Origin: JALYOK01 sp963840785
GTDB taxonomy: Bacteria; Pseudomonadota; Gammaproteobacteria; Burkholderiales; JALYOK01
DNA length: 64,000 nucleotides
Reading direction: 5' to 3'
NCBI GenBank assembly: GCA_963840785.1
Contig: CAWJAF010000009.1
Span: 92,025-156,024, forward strand
Part shown: positions 9,120 to 17,669 of the stretch, piece after piece
Position numbering within the stretch: position 1 is the first letter of the stretch
Layout: the number at the start of each line of letters is the position of its first letter
Notes under the pieces: generated by a model
Database searches by the model: none
Told to the model about the DNA's origin: nothing
Seen by the model: only the letters and a program-made list of their open reading frames with translations
Program-made: the position numbers and the translations under genes

Positions 9120-9957
9120 ATGAGTAACATTATTTTCCAGAGTGTGTCTGAGTTGGTCGCTGCGATTCGCGATGGCTGCAAGCTTGCGATACCAAAAGAA
9201 TCCAGTGGCGCAGCTATGGCCGCAACTCGAGAATTGCTGCGGCGACCTGTGCGTGATCTGCATTTAGTTTGCGTCCCGGTCGGGGGCATGCAAGCCGATG
9301 TATTGATCGGAGCCGGTTGCGTCGCAACGCTGGAAACGTCGGCAGTATCGCTTGGCGAGTTTGGCCCAGCGCCGCGCTTCGGCGAGGCGGTGCGCAGCGG
9401 TAAAATCCGGATGCTCGATTCCACTTGCCCGGCAATTTATGCCGGGCTGCAGGCGGCGGAAAAGGGCCTCCCTTTCATGCCGTTGCGTGGCATTATTGGC
9501 AGCGATTTGTTGCCGCGCCGAGACGATTGGCGTGTCATCGACAATCCGTTTCAGCCGCAAGACAAAATTATCGCGCTTGCGGCCATCAAACCGGATGTGG
9601 CGTTATTTCATGCGCCTTACGCCGATCGTTTCGGCAACGTATTCATTGGCCGGGATCGCGAGTTGATGACGCTGGCGCACGCCTCACAATCGACTTTGGT
9701 AACCGTTGAGGAAGTCGTTCAGCATGACTTGCTCGGCGATGTTACGACGGCAAGCGGAACGATTCCCGCGCTATACATTAGCGCCATCGCGCAAGCTAAA
9801 TTCGGCGCAGCGCCGTATAAATTTCATGAGTACTATGGCGACGACGAAGCCGATCCTCGCAAACTACGCCGCAGCGGCGGCCACGCAGGCGGGATTCGAC
9901 CGCTTCGTTACCGATTGGATTAACTCGGCGCAACCGCAAATCGCCATGGCCGTATGA
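9120..9957 (+). CDS. CoA-transferase family I, subunit A-like (frameshift near 9845)
   Basis: Resembles the alpha subunit of family I CoA-transferases (glutaconate CoA-transferase/IpdA group), which move CoA between acids or, in the Ipd proteins, open a steroid ring. The GGMQADVLIGAG stretch and the IKPDVALFHAPYADRFGN stretch are typical. The uninterrupted frame leaves the family near 9845. One frame over, the protein continues with ILANYAAAAATQAGFDRFV to a TGA at 9955-9957, which overlaps the next start as ATGA. I therefore read one gene of about 278 residues with a single indel. The substrate is not evident. Confidence 0.75.
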
Positions 9958-10694
9958 GCGCGCAGTTAGCAGAACGCGAAGTCTCGACAACGGAATTGCT
10001 AATCTGCGTCATTGCTGGGCTTTTGCGCGGCATCCGGCATGTTGCGGTCGGTGCTGCTTCACCCATCCCGGGCTCCGGTGCGTTGTTGGCACGCGCGCAA
10101 TCGAATGGCGCGACGCGCGTGAGCATTCTTGGGTCGCCGCACCACAATACCTTTACCGACGGCGGCGTGGAATTATTCGATCTCGCGGCGCAGGGACGCA
10201 TTGATGCGTTTTTTCTCGGTGGCGGACAAATCGACGGTCAAGCAAACATTAATCTGGTCGGTGCAGGAAATTATCCGAACGCCGATGTGCGTTGGCCGGG
10301 CTCGTTTGGTTCAGCTTACCTTTATTTTCTAGTGCCGCGGGTGATTTTATTTCGCGAGGAACATACGCGGCGCGTGATGGTTCCAAAGGTAGATTTTGTT
10401 AGCGCGCCAGGCACTAGCGATGATAATGTCTATCGCCGCGGCGGGCCCTATGCAATGGTTACGCGCTTAGGGGTGTTTGGGTTCGATTGCGAACGGCGGC
10501 GCTTTAAACTTCTAAGTGTGCATCCCGGCCATTCAGTCGAAGAAATTTTGGACAATACGGGATTCGAGATCGACGTGCCACCAAATTGCGGCATTACGCC
10601 TGCGCCGGAAACAGCCGCGCTTGAATTGGTGCGATCACGAGTGCGAGATGAGGTGGCCGCAATCTACCCGCGTTTCGCCGCACAGTTTCGTTAG
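9954..10694 (+). CDS. CoA-transferase family I, subunit B-like
   Basis: Partner of the preceding gene, with a 4-base ATGA overlap. 246 residues, with family features such as GAASPIPGSGALLA, FFLGGGQIDGQANIN and a C-terminal PPNCGIT. The catalytic Glu normally seen in an ENG-type motif of the beta subunit is not visible; the region reads VSILGSPHHNTF. The pair may therefore be a hydrolase-like member (as proposed for IpdAB-type enzymes) or act on an unusual substrate. Assignment to the family is firm; function is not. Confidence 0.75.
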   Translation: MSAQLAEREVSTTELLICVIAGLLRGIRHVAVGAASPIPGSGALLARAQSNGATRVSILGSPHHNTFTDGGVELFDLAAQGRIDAFFLGGGQIDGQANINLVGAGNYPNADVRWPGSFGSAYLYFLVPRVILFREEHTRRVMVPKVDFVSAPGTSDDNVYRRGGPYAMVTRLGVFGFDCERRRFKLLSVHPGHSVEEILDNTGFEIDVPPNCGITPAPETAALELVRSRVRDEVAAIYPRFAAQFR

Positions 10695-10701
10695 GACGCG
10701 G

Positions 10702-11142
10702 TCAGCGTTCGGTTTGCGGTTCTTTATTGACGCCACTGGGCGCGGCGATATCGGTTAAATCGTCAAAATCCAATTCAAAATCTGCGTCTGCCGCCGGCTC
10801 ATGGATGTGTCGTGTGGGTTTGAGTGATAGTGCGACAGTGGCTTTGGATTGACGGATTTCACTAGCCGATCGGATCGGATGGTAACCCTCGACGCCTTCC
10901 ATCGATGCGGCATTCTTGATATAGAGCACCGGGCCAATACCCTTGGCGCGCATCAAATAGCCATAAACCCAATTGAGCTCGGGCAGCTTCACCAGGCGAA
11001 TTTCTCGTCCGGTTCGCATGCCTTTCGGCACATGGCCATCAAAATAGCCGACGATTTTTCGACGAAAACGCCCGGCCAGTACCGGCAGCGAACCCTCGTA
11101 GTAAAATTCCGAATCGTCAGCCTCAAAATCACCAAAACTCAT
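10702..11142 (-). CDS. Hypothetical protein, acidic C-terminus
   Basis: 146 residues, no family recognised. The N-terminal half is basic-hydrophobic (RFRRKIVGYFDG, LPELNWVYGYLMRAKG); the C-terminal 40 residues are rich in Asp/Glu (ADFELDFDDL). No signal peptide or membrane segment, so probably cytoplasmic. It converges on the CoA-transferase pair, ending 8 bases from it. A near-consensus sigma-70 promoter lies just upstream at 11183-11210, which supports it as a real gene. Confidence 0.6.
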   Translation of the reverse strand: MSFGDFEADDSEFYYEGSLPVLAGRFRRKIVGYFDGHVPKGMRTGREIRLVKLPELNWVYGYLMRAKGIGPVLYIKNAASMEGVEGYHPIRSASEIRQSKATVALSLKPTRHIHEPAADADFELDFDDLTDIAAPSGVNKEPQTER

Positions 11143-11182
11143 GAGTCTTCAGTTGCTGCGCATTAGTTATTAATTACCTTGT

Positions 11183-11210
11183 AATATATGCTTTTGCCGT
11201 TTCTTGTCAA
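11183..11210 (-). promoter_or_regulatory. Sigma-70-type promoter for the gene ending at 10702
   Basis: Read on the minus strand: TTGACA, 16-base spacer, TATATT, about 40 bases upstream of the ATG at 11142. The surrounding region (11160-11290) is clearly richer in A+T than its neighbours. Confidence 0.55.
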
Positions 11211-11291
11211 GAATGTAGCGCTTAATTTTAGGCAATAAGAAAAATTGAGAATTTTTCGCAATATTATTTCGTTCGTATATTGGAGGTCTTT

Positions 11292-11897
11292 TTGAATAAA
11301 TTAATTTTGATTTTTTGCGCGTCCGCGTACGCGTTTCCGGTCCTTGCTGCCGAATCGGGCGATACGTCGAGTCGCTGTGTGGTCGGCTCGGTTAAATCAC
11401 AATGGAAACCGATTAAATATTGTCTGGCGTTCGAAAACGAGGCCAAGTTCAAAGCGACGCTTGATGCCTGGGGTTGGGGCGAGCAGGCATTGCCGTCAAT
11501 CAACTGGTCAAAAGAGGCAGTCGTCATCGACAGCGGCAACAATCCTTATGGCAATGGGGTGGCGAGTTGTAGTGGTGTTACCGCCGATTCCGGCAAAAAA
11601 AAGCTAACCTTGCGCTGGGGTTGGCAGCAGAAAATCGAGCCGTCATCGGCGGCTCGCAAGAAAAACGACGCAGAAAGCAAAGGCCGAGATGCCGCAGCCA
11701 ATGACAAAACCATTGGGGAGAAAGCCAAGGAATCCGTTGTGAGCGTTGCCACCGACGCAAAGCAAGCCGTCAAAGATATTGTAGAAGACGCTAAGAAATT
11801 CCCGTCGCCTATTCCAAAACGGGCAGCCATTGTCGCTGTGATTGCGAAGGATTTATTGGACGCGAAGCCGTCCGTCGAATGCATCGTGCAAAAATAG
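11292..11897 (+). CDS. Exported hypothetical protein
   Basis: About 201 residues, starting at TTG 11292, which is preceded at the right distance by GGAGG. The N-terminus (MNKLILIFCASAYAFPVLAAES) is a convincing signal peptide with cleavage near AFPVLAA. The mature part has a Cys-containing globular region and then a Lys/Ala-rich helical stretch (about 120-170), ending in VECIVQK. No family recognised; probably periplasmic. It is transcribed away from the acidic hypothetical gene through a shared AT-rich region. Confidence 0.65.
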   Translation: MNKLILIFCASAYAFPVLAAESGDTSSRCVVGSVKSQWKPIKYCLAFENEAKFKATLDAWGWGEQALPSINWSKEAVVIDSGNNPYGNGVASCSGVTADSGKKKLTLRWGWQQKIEPSSAARKKNDAESKGRDAAANDKTIGEKAKESVVSVATDAKQAVKDIVEDAKKFPSPIPKRAAIVAVIAKDLLDAKPSVECIVQK

Positions 11898-11921
11898 CCG
11901 GCGACAACGGCGGGATGTAAT

Positions 11922-11946
11922 AAAAAATGCGGGCCGTATGGCCCGC
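11922..11946 (-). terminator. Rho-independent terminator for the minus-strand gene ending at 11975
   Basis: On the minus strand, stem GCGGGCC / GGCCCGC with a 4-base loop, followed by A and six T. It sits 29 bases after the stop of the gene at 11975-12256. Confidence 0.75.
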
Positions 11947-11974
11947 AAATCCCTTTCGAGCGTGGAGGAGGCAC

Positions 11975-12256
11975 TCAAGGGTGGAGGATTGCAGGGCGCC
12001 CCTCGCGGCGCTTTCGGAACCAATTGCCGATTGATCTGAAACCCGTCGCCTCGGGTTTACCAATCGAAAACAACTCATCGGGCAGCGGTTTGTGCGTGAC
12101 CACCGTGTGGCCCCACGCGATTAGATACGGGCCGTTACAGCCCCATCGCACAATTCGTTGCGGGAAAGGCGGGAGGTCTCGCACTCCGGTTAAGGGCGAT
12201 AGGTACTTCAATCCGGCGTTAGAATTTGCGACAACGTAATGGGTGAAATCTCTCAT
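11975..12256 (-). CDS. Small hypothetical protein
   Basis: 93 residues, no family recognised. The ATG at 12256 has an ideal ribosome site (GAGGAG, 5-base spacer), and a terminator follows the gene, so I take it as real. The sequence has scattered aromatic and basic residues (WGCNGPYLIAWGHT, NWFRKRREG) and no signal peptide. It lies 9 bases downstream of another small gene, probably in one transcript. Confidence 0.55.
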   Translation of the reverse strand: MRDFTHYVVANSNAGLKYLSPLTGVRDLPPFPQRIVRWGCNGPYLIAWGHTVVTHKPLPDELFSIGKPEATGFRSIGNWFRKRREGRPAILHP

Positions 12257-12265
12257 GACGGCTCC

Positions 12266-12517
12266 TCAGCGCTGAGTACGTGGAAATGCAGGTGTGTAGT
12301 TGGCTCGGATTGGTTGAGCCGGCGCGTTGCCTCGCCAATAGGGCAGGGTGGTTATCGTGGCTCGGCTCAAGTTGCGGCAAGGCAGGAGTGAATCGCCGCA
12401 ATACGATAATGCCTTTGCCAAGTTGGCCTGTAATCGATCCTGCGAATAGACTGGAATTGCCGCGAAACAACCGATGCCCATCGCCAGGCTTGCAATTAAA
12501 TATCTGATCTCTAACAT
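12266..12517 (-). CDS. Small exported hypothetical protein
   Basis: 83 residues with a likely signal peptide (MLEIRYLIASLAMGIGCFAAIPVYSQ) and a short mature part containing two Cys (SYCGDSLLPC). A G-rich stretch precedes the ATG. First gene of a two-gene minus-strand unit with 11975-12256. No function can be given. Confidence 0.5.
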   Translation of the reverse strand: MLEIRYLIASLAMGIGCFAAIPVYSQDRLQANLAKALSYCGDSLLPCRNLSRATITTLPYWRGNAPAQPIRANYTPAFPRTQR

Positions 12518-12603
12518 CTTTTACCCCTTGATCTATACTCGATTTGGACGCGCGGGAAGCTTGCATCACCTGCGCCATGGGGTGTAGAGTGAGCCTCAAA
12601 TAC

Positions 12604-12630
12604 GTCGCCGGGACGGCATTCGCCGGCGAC
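12604..12630. promoter_or_regulatory. GC-rich hairpin in divergent intergenic region
   Basis: Perfect 8-base stem GTCGCCGG / CCGGCGAC with an 11-base loop, followed by TTT. It lies between the small exported gene (minus) and the HTH regulator (plus). It could be a regulatory palindrome; the T-run is too short for a confident terminator. Confidence 0.35.
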
Positions 12631-12727
12631 TTTCTCGCGGGACATTCTCGGTAGCAGTTGTCCCCCGCCAAAGACCTACGACATTTAACCTTGCACTAAC
12701 TCGACTGAAAGCACTAAGGAGAACGCG

Positions 12728-13643
12728 ATGTTGAACAGAGAACTTGCCAACCGTGCCCGCGCCGCCGAGGCGCAGAAATTACTGCTTGCCTATGAAGCGG
12801 TGCGCCGCCATCGCTCCGTGAAAGACACGGCGATTTCTTTGCAAGTGGATCGCAAGACCATCACGCGCCTGCGCAGCGGCAGCCACAGCCCGAATCGCAA
12901 GCTCTGGGAAGCATTGGCAGAGGCCTACGACAAACACTATCCGTCAGGCTATCCGGAACATATTCACGCCTGGTTACAGAAATGGCGCGCACTGCGCTAC
13001 TTCGGTGAAGAGAAATACGAATTAGCGACTTTCATCGCCGCCATTGATCCGGCGTTGAAATATGAGTTGGCGCTGCTGACAAAATCAGGACATTTATTCG
13101 AAGCGGCTGCCGCCGCGTTTTCACTCGCGACGTTGAGCGCGTCGAAGGATTTCGACTGCATCGAAGACGAGCGCGAATTCGCAAAATTTCGCCCGCATCA
13201 GGAAAGCTATCACGCCGATGCGATGAGTTATTTGACGCAAGCCGAAGAATACGCGCGCAGCCACCTCAACGGCGCCACCAATCCCAAGCCCGCGGCGTTG
13301 CGTCTGCTCTGGAAAATTTTAGTCAACCGCGATGTGCTCAATTATCGAGCAGGCAAGCCAAGGCCCAATCTGCAAGCCATTCTCGAGGCAGGTGAAGCAC
13401 TGCTCGAATTCGAACCGTATAACTGGGAAGTGGCATGGAACTGCTTCAACTACGCGTCAACATTAAAGATTGCCGATGCCGTAGAGCGCCTCTGGCCGAT
13501 CGTGCTGGAACTCATGCCCGATCTCAAGCAAGCCGATGCGCGCGTGCCTGGCGATAGCTACAAACACTGGGTCGACGATCCCGATCTCGCCTTCGCCATC
13601 GACAACCCTCGGCCTCGCGCAACAATTCCAACCGGCAGCCTAG
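12728..13643 (+). CDS. HTH DNA-binding regulator (frameshift near 13607)
   Basis: The N-terminus holds a helix-turn-helix (SVKDTAISLQVDRKTITRLRSG, about residues 30-51), followed by about 230 residues of mostly helical sequence that may be a sensor or oligomerisation region. AAGGAG precedes the ATG. The open frame runs on to 13885, but from about 13607 the sequence looks non-coding. One frame over it reads LGLAQQFQPAA and stops at TAG 13641-13643, just before the ribosome site of the next gene, so I infer one indel in the CCC run. It may regulate the neighbouring small exported genes; that is inference from position. Confidence 0.65.
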
Positions 13644-13652
13644 GAGACGATC

Positions 13653-13874
13653 ATGTTGCGATATCTCATCTTGATCGGAGCCTTAGCGGCGATGCCGTTA
13701 GCGAGCTTCGCGGCGGTAGAAACCGTCGACAAGGGTGCGGCAGAACCGGCGGCAATCGTCGATCAAAGCAAAACCGAAGGGCCGGTGTGGGTGGTGGAAG
13801 AATCGAAAGTTTCGCCGACGCAAGGGCCGGTTTGGGTGGTGATGAAATCGAAGAGCGTGAAGACGGTTTCGTAA
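13653..13874 (+). CDS. Small exported protein with GPVWVV repeats
   Basis: 73 residues. A clear signal peptide (MLRYLILIGALAAMPLASFA) is followed by a short mature peptide of about 53 residues with a duplicated motif GPVWVVEESK / GPVWVVMKSK. GGAG lies 8 bases before the ATG, which follows the regulator stop by 9 bases, so the two are probably co-transcribed. Family unknown. Confidence 0.6.
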   Translation: MLRYLILIGALAAMPLASFAAVETVDKGAAEPAAIVDQSKTEGPVWVVEESKVSPTQGPVWVVMKSKSVKTVS

Positions 13875-13885
13875 TCCAGAAGTAA

Positions 13886-13963
13886 CATGGCCTGAGAGCC
13901 AACATTCATGCGGCTCTCAGGCCATGCTCTGCCAGCAGGCAAGCGAGGATAGGCTCGTGGCGC
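13886..13963. repeat. REP-like palindromic repeat, copy A
   Basis: Starts with a perfect 15-base inverted repeat (13886-13900 and 13912-13926, 11-base loop), then shares a TGCC...GGCAAGC and a CTCGTGGCG block with copies near 50077-50140 and 55727-55792. It may also act as a transcription terminator-like hairpin between the convergent genes. Confidence 0.65.
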
Positions 13964-13977
13964 AACGCCACATTGAT

Positions 13978-14208
13978 TTACTTTTCCCGATCGCGATTCA
14001 CATAGAAGAATTTCACAATCGCCAGCGCCGAGGCGCAGCCGATGAACAAAATGACCGACGTGCCCATGAGCCGCATCATCGCAATTTGAAGTGCGCTGCC
14101 ATCGGGCATCCAAATCGCCATCGTCGCTGCAACTATCCCAATCGCGATAGCGGCGAAAGCCCCGCGCACGGCGATGCGGTTTGCTTTTGCGACGAAGGAA
14201 TCATTCAT
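13978..14208 (-). CDS. Small membrane protein, two predicted membrane segments
   Basis: 76 residues with two hydrophobic segments (GAFAAIAIGIVAATMAIWM and MGTSVILFIGCASALAIVKF) and charged ends, so an inner-membrane protein with both termini probably in the cytoplasm. GGAAGT precedes the ATG at 14208. Family not recognised. Confidence 0.6.
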   Translation of the reverse strand: MNDSFVAKANRIAVRGAFAAIAIGIVAATMAIWMPDGSALQIAMMRLMGTSVILFIGCASALAIVKFFYVNRDREK

Positions 14209-14453
14209 GCCCGACTTCCGTTGAAATAAGATTAGTGTAGCGCATGATGGTGCGCGCCTGATGCGTACGACGGGACCGCCGCTGTCAATGCGATCGCGGC
14301 AAGATTGGCCTCAACGACAGTAGCATACTGCGTTATGGGCGCACTGATCGCGTCCCAATGAGGTTTGTATCAATTTCTAACCGGCATACTTGAGTGCGAA
14401 ACGTCTAATCTGCATAATCACGGCTCCGATTCATCCTTCAATCGAAACTGTAA

Positions 14454-15038
14454 ATGAAAATAAGTTTGAGATTCGTTTTGCCCGCATTCCTGTTTTTGTC
14501 AGCCTGCTCAACGTTCTTGCCGCCGGTCCCCGACACGAAAACTGGTTTACTCCCCACCAAGAATGTCGTCGACCCAAGTGGGATTGTGAACACGGAGCGC
14601 AAGGTTAACGTTGACATCTACAAATTTGTCTATCTTGCAACACAACGTGAAATTGACGCGACTAAGCTAGAGTATGTAGTGCGATCCGCCCTTGCGCATA
14701 TGGGCATGAAACACATTCTCAATTCCGAAGAATTGCGGCAACTAATTAAATCAGTCCCCGATCTTGCGTCGATTGATGATTTTAGTTCGGCTGAGGCACA
14801 ACAACGCATATCCCAACGTATTGGCCCAATTTTGGGCATTGAAGTCGTGTCGCCTTTTCCGTACGTTCACCCAACCATTCGGATGCGCGCCGTGGACATG
14901 TCGAAAGGAGTGGAGCTTGTCTCAATAGGGTTCTCGACTACGGTTTGGTTGGATATTGAATCCGAAGTTTATTATCCCGTGATGAACGCATTCAAAGTAT
15001 GGGTCGACGAAAATCGAACGAATTCGCAGAGAATCTAA
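14454..15038 (+). CDS. Predicted lipoprotein
   Basis: 194 residues with a lipoprotein signal peptide ending in the lipobox LSAC (Cys about residue 18), so anchored to a membrane facing the periplasm. The body is a mixed alpha/beta sequence without a motif I know. It is followed after 3 bases by another exported protein gene, so the two form an operon. Confidence 0.65.
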   Translation: MKISLRFVLPAFLFLSACSTFLPPVPDTKTGLLPTKNVVDPSGIVNTERKVNVDIYKFVYLATQREIDATKLEYVVRSALAHMGMKHILNSEELRQLIKSVPDLASIDDFSSAEAQQRISQRIGPILGIEVVSPFPYVHPTIRMRAVDMSKGVELVSIGFSTTVWLDIESEVYYPVMNAFKVWVDENRTNSQRI

Positions 15039-15041
15039 ATC

Positions 15042-15578
15042 ATGGGGAAAGTATCAATAAAAGCGTTTGTGGCAGGCGTATTTTTTTTCAGCACTCTTTC
15101 TGCACAGGCACTGACATTTGGGCCATATCGAGGTTACGACGGTTATCAAGAATATCGAGTTAAGTCGGGGATATATTACGTTTCCTATCACTTGCGAGTC
15201 GCAACGGAAGAGGGCGGACTGGTGTTGGCTTGGCGGGCTCGTGCTGCGGAACTTTGCAAATCGGAAAACCTGAATTACTTTGTTGAACTCAATTATAGCT
15301 TTGAACCCGTCCTGGTTTCTGATACGCCATATGTTTCCGATAACGCGCCAACAGTCGCGGAACAAATTGTTCCCGCTGGATTGATATTTGTGCCAATTAT
15401 CGTTCCGATTCCTCGGGCCTGGATCGTTGCAACACTCAAGAGTTCACCCGCCAAGCAAGGTCATATCCGCTGTATTGAAAATCCTGGAGATGTACGTAAT
15501 GGTAGACAGGTTTTCGAAGTGGGCGCAGTACTTTCAGAGGCAGAAAAGCAATCGTGGTACCAGAAAAAAGGTCGATGA
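15042..15578 (+). CDS. Exported hypothetical protein
   Basis: 178 residues with a signal peptide (MGKVSIKAFVAGVFFFSTLSAQA). The mature part is Tyr-rich at first (YRGYDGYQEYRV) and has a hydrophobic loop (AGLIFVPIIVPIPRAW) near residue 115. Co-transcribed with the lipoprotein gene just upstream. Function unknown; it may sit in the periplasm or outer membrane. Confidence 0.6.
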   Translation: MGKVSIKAFVAGVFFFSTLSAQALTFGPYRGYDGYQEYRVKSGIYYVSYHLRVATEEGGLVLAWRARAAELCKSENLNYFVELNYSFEPVLVSDTPYVSDNAPTVAEQIVPAGLIFVPIIVPIPRAWIVATLKSSPAKQGHIRCIENPGDVRNGRQVFEVGAVLSEAEKQSWYQKKGR

Positions 15579-15618
15579 AAAATGTTTTGTGGAGCGATGC
15601 AGCGTATGTGCCGTCGAC

Positions 15619-16676
15619 CTATGGATTCGATTCAATGCCCAACAAAATTCTTGCGAAAAACTCGTCGGCATGTTCGGCATTGATCCAACGCACAATAACG
15701 ACCATACGATGTTCCCGTTCAATCCAAGTGAATGAACTACCGGCGCCAATGGCGAAATAGCTCGACGCAGGCACGCTCGGAAAAACGCTCTGATCGGTGT
15801 TGAGCCAAGTCAGATATCCATAAAACGGCGCGATGGGGCAGGGGGTGCGCATACGTTTGATCCACTCGGACGAGAGACTTGCATGCCATTCGCGAACCCA
15901 TCGTTGAGCAGCAATTCGCCGATGCGCGCTTGGTCGGCGCTGCTAATGCTCACGCCGCCGCCCCAATGGCTGCCGCCGGGAACCGATTGCATGTGCTTGC
16001 CGTCGAGTTCGATCCAGGCGTTGTCGTAGCCGACCCATTGCCAGTTTTCGCTGGCGCCGATCGGTTGCATGATGTATTCGCGAAAGATTTCCGGTAATGG
16101 CTGGCGAAATAAATGCAGCAAGGCGAGCGAGAGTTGGTTGATGCGAACGTCGTTATATTCCCAAAACGTGCCGGGCGTTTGCAGCGAGCGCGGATCGCCC
16201 TTTTTACCGGCGGCGGTGATGCCTTGGAATTGCAGCGTGCGGTAGCGATCGACTTGGTCGGGCAAGCCAAAACATTCGCCTTGCCACTCGCTGGTTTGTT
16301 GCAGCAAGTGAGTCCAAGTGATGTGCGCGTTTTGGTCGCTTTCGAAACCGATGCCATTGATTCGCGCGCCGATAGGCTCATCGATATTGGTTAACAAGCC
16401 CTTATCGAAGGCGATGCCGGCTAACAGTGCGAGGTAAGTTTTTGCGATGCTGAAAGTGAGATCGGCGCGCTCGGGCTCGCCCCAGGAGGCGATGGTTTCG
16501 CCATCGATTGTGATGACCCCGGAGACTGGCCCGCGCGGATGCACGGGCCCGAACAGGCGATTCCACGGTGCGGGATCGAGATGATGGATGCCCCAGCCAA
16601 CGCCGTTATCGCGCGGCCAGTCGGATTCGTGATCGATGGCGAATTGGATTGCCTGGGCGATTTTTTCTTGATTCAT
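15619..16676 (-). CDS. Serine hydrolase, beta-lactamase/esterase superfamily (frameshift near 15875)
   Basis: A class C beta-lactamase-like serine hydrolase. Seen: the S-x-x-K motif in FSIAKTYLALLAG, the Y-x-N-like YND, and HWGGGVSIS in the place of the third motif. No signal peptide, so a cytoplasmic esterase or peptidase is more likely than a true beta-lactamase. The frame shifts near 15875. The C-terminal part continues in another frame (FYGYLTWLN, SSYFAIGAGSSFTWI) to TAG 15619-15621. The reconstructed length of about 350 residues is normal. It converges on the exported gene ending at 15578. Confidence 0.75.
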
Positions 16677-16727
16677 GGTCCGTGATCAGCAACAAGGGCT
16701 AGGCTTGATTGTAACCAGAGCCGCACA

Positions 16728-17462
16728 TTACCGTCGCTTCAACGCCGACACAATCGAAAACACCCAAGGCCGTATTGCCAGCACCATGCCGACGCTTTCG
16801 CGTTTTGAAATCGCCAGCGAACTATCCATCTCCGCTAACTCATTAAATTCCACGGCGATGCGCTCTAGTTTTCGTTTAATAATCGCCATGGACGCGGCGC
16901 TTAATTCCCGCGCCTCCAAACGCAACAAGTCGGATTTCAGCGCGAAGTCGCCCGCTAAAAATTCCGCCATCGCTGCCGGCTGAAATTTTTCGCGCACCGG
17001 GCCGTCGATACGCCACGTGAAATGTTGCGGGCAAATCACTCGCACGCGATTATTTGGCATCAACTCGATTAACTTCAATCGATCCAGCTTTGCCAGCAGT
17101 TTAACGCCCTCGGCTTCGGTGATATCGAACTCGGCACAGATATCGTTGAAGCCCCAATCGTGTAACAGTAAGTGAAACAGCGTGAGCAACTTGATATCCT
17201 GCGCCAGTGCTTTCTCCTGCGGTAGAGATAGCTCGACGGATTTTTCGCTGGTGCCGCGCGCCATTTTCGCCAAGGTATAAATATCGAGTTCAAGGGCATC
17301 ACAAATCTGCGCGAGACGTTTTAATGTGAAGGCGGACGTGGAAAACAAGCGCTTCACGCTCGCTTCGCTCAAGCGAATTTTCTGCGCGAGCATTGCATAG
17401 GTGACGCCTTTTTCTTTCAGAAATTGTTTCAGCGCCGCGGTGATTTGCTGGGATTGGTCCAT
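16728..17462 (-). CDS. XRE-type transcriptional regulator
   Basis: About 244 residues. The N-terminal XRE helix-turn-helix is clear (GVTYAMLAQKIRLSEASVKRLFS, then LKRLAQICDALELDIYTLA). The rest is helical with a second winged-helix-like part (ITEAEGVKLLAKLDRLKLIELMPNNRVRV). I chose the ATG at 17462 because the HTH follows at normal distance; the frame is open to 17597. No ligand can be inferred. It is divergent from the MFS transporter gene, which it might control. Confidence 0.75.
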   Translation of the reverse strand: MDQSQQITAALKQFLKEKGVTYAMLAQKIRLSEASVKRLFSTSAFTLKRLAQICDALELDIYTLAKMARGTSEKSVELSLPQEKALAQDIKLLTLFHLLLHDWGFNDICAEFDITEAEGVKLLAKLDRLKLIELMPNNRVRVICPQHFTWRIDGPVREKFQPAAMAEFLAGDFALKSDLLRLEARELSAASMAIIKRKLERIAVEFNELAEMDSSLAISKRESVGMVLAIRPWVFSIVSALKRR

Positions 17463-17669
17463 GGCCGTCGCGAAAGTTTGAATAGAGTTCGATTGTAGTG
17501 AAGAGGGGTTGAAGGCGTCCATCGACATTTTCGATACACCATTGCCGGGACGCGCACGGTACTTGGCCCCTGGCGCATCATGCCTGAAGAGCGGCATGTC
17601 TATTGGCTCGCAGCCAAGCGCCTCGAAAGTCAGCGGCCGCCGTTGTTTTCAAGTTGTTAGAATGCAATT

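Noticed and set aside
12219..12671. Minus-strand 150-codon frame
   Set aside because: Overlaps two small genes that have better ribosome sites and a signal peptide; composition looks non-coding.
13644..13885. C-terminal extension of the HTH regulator
   Set aside because: Arg/Gly-rich nonsense in the frame opposite to a small exported gene with its own ribosome site; better explained by one indel near 13607.
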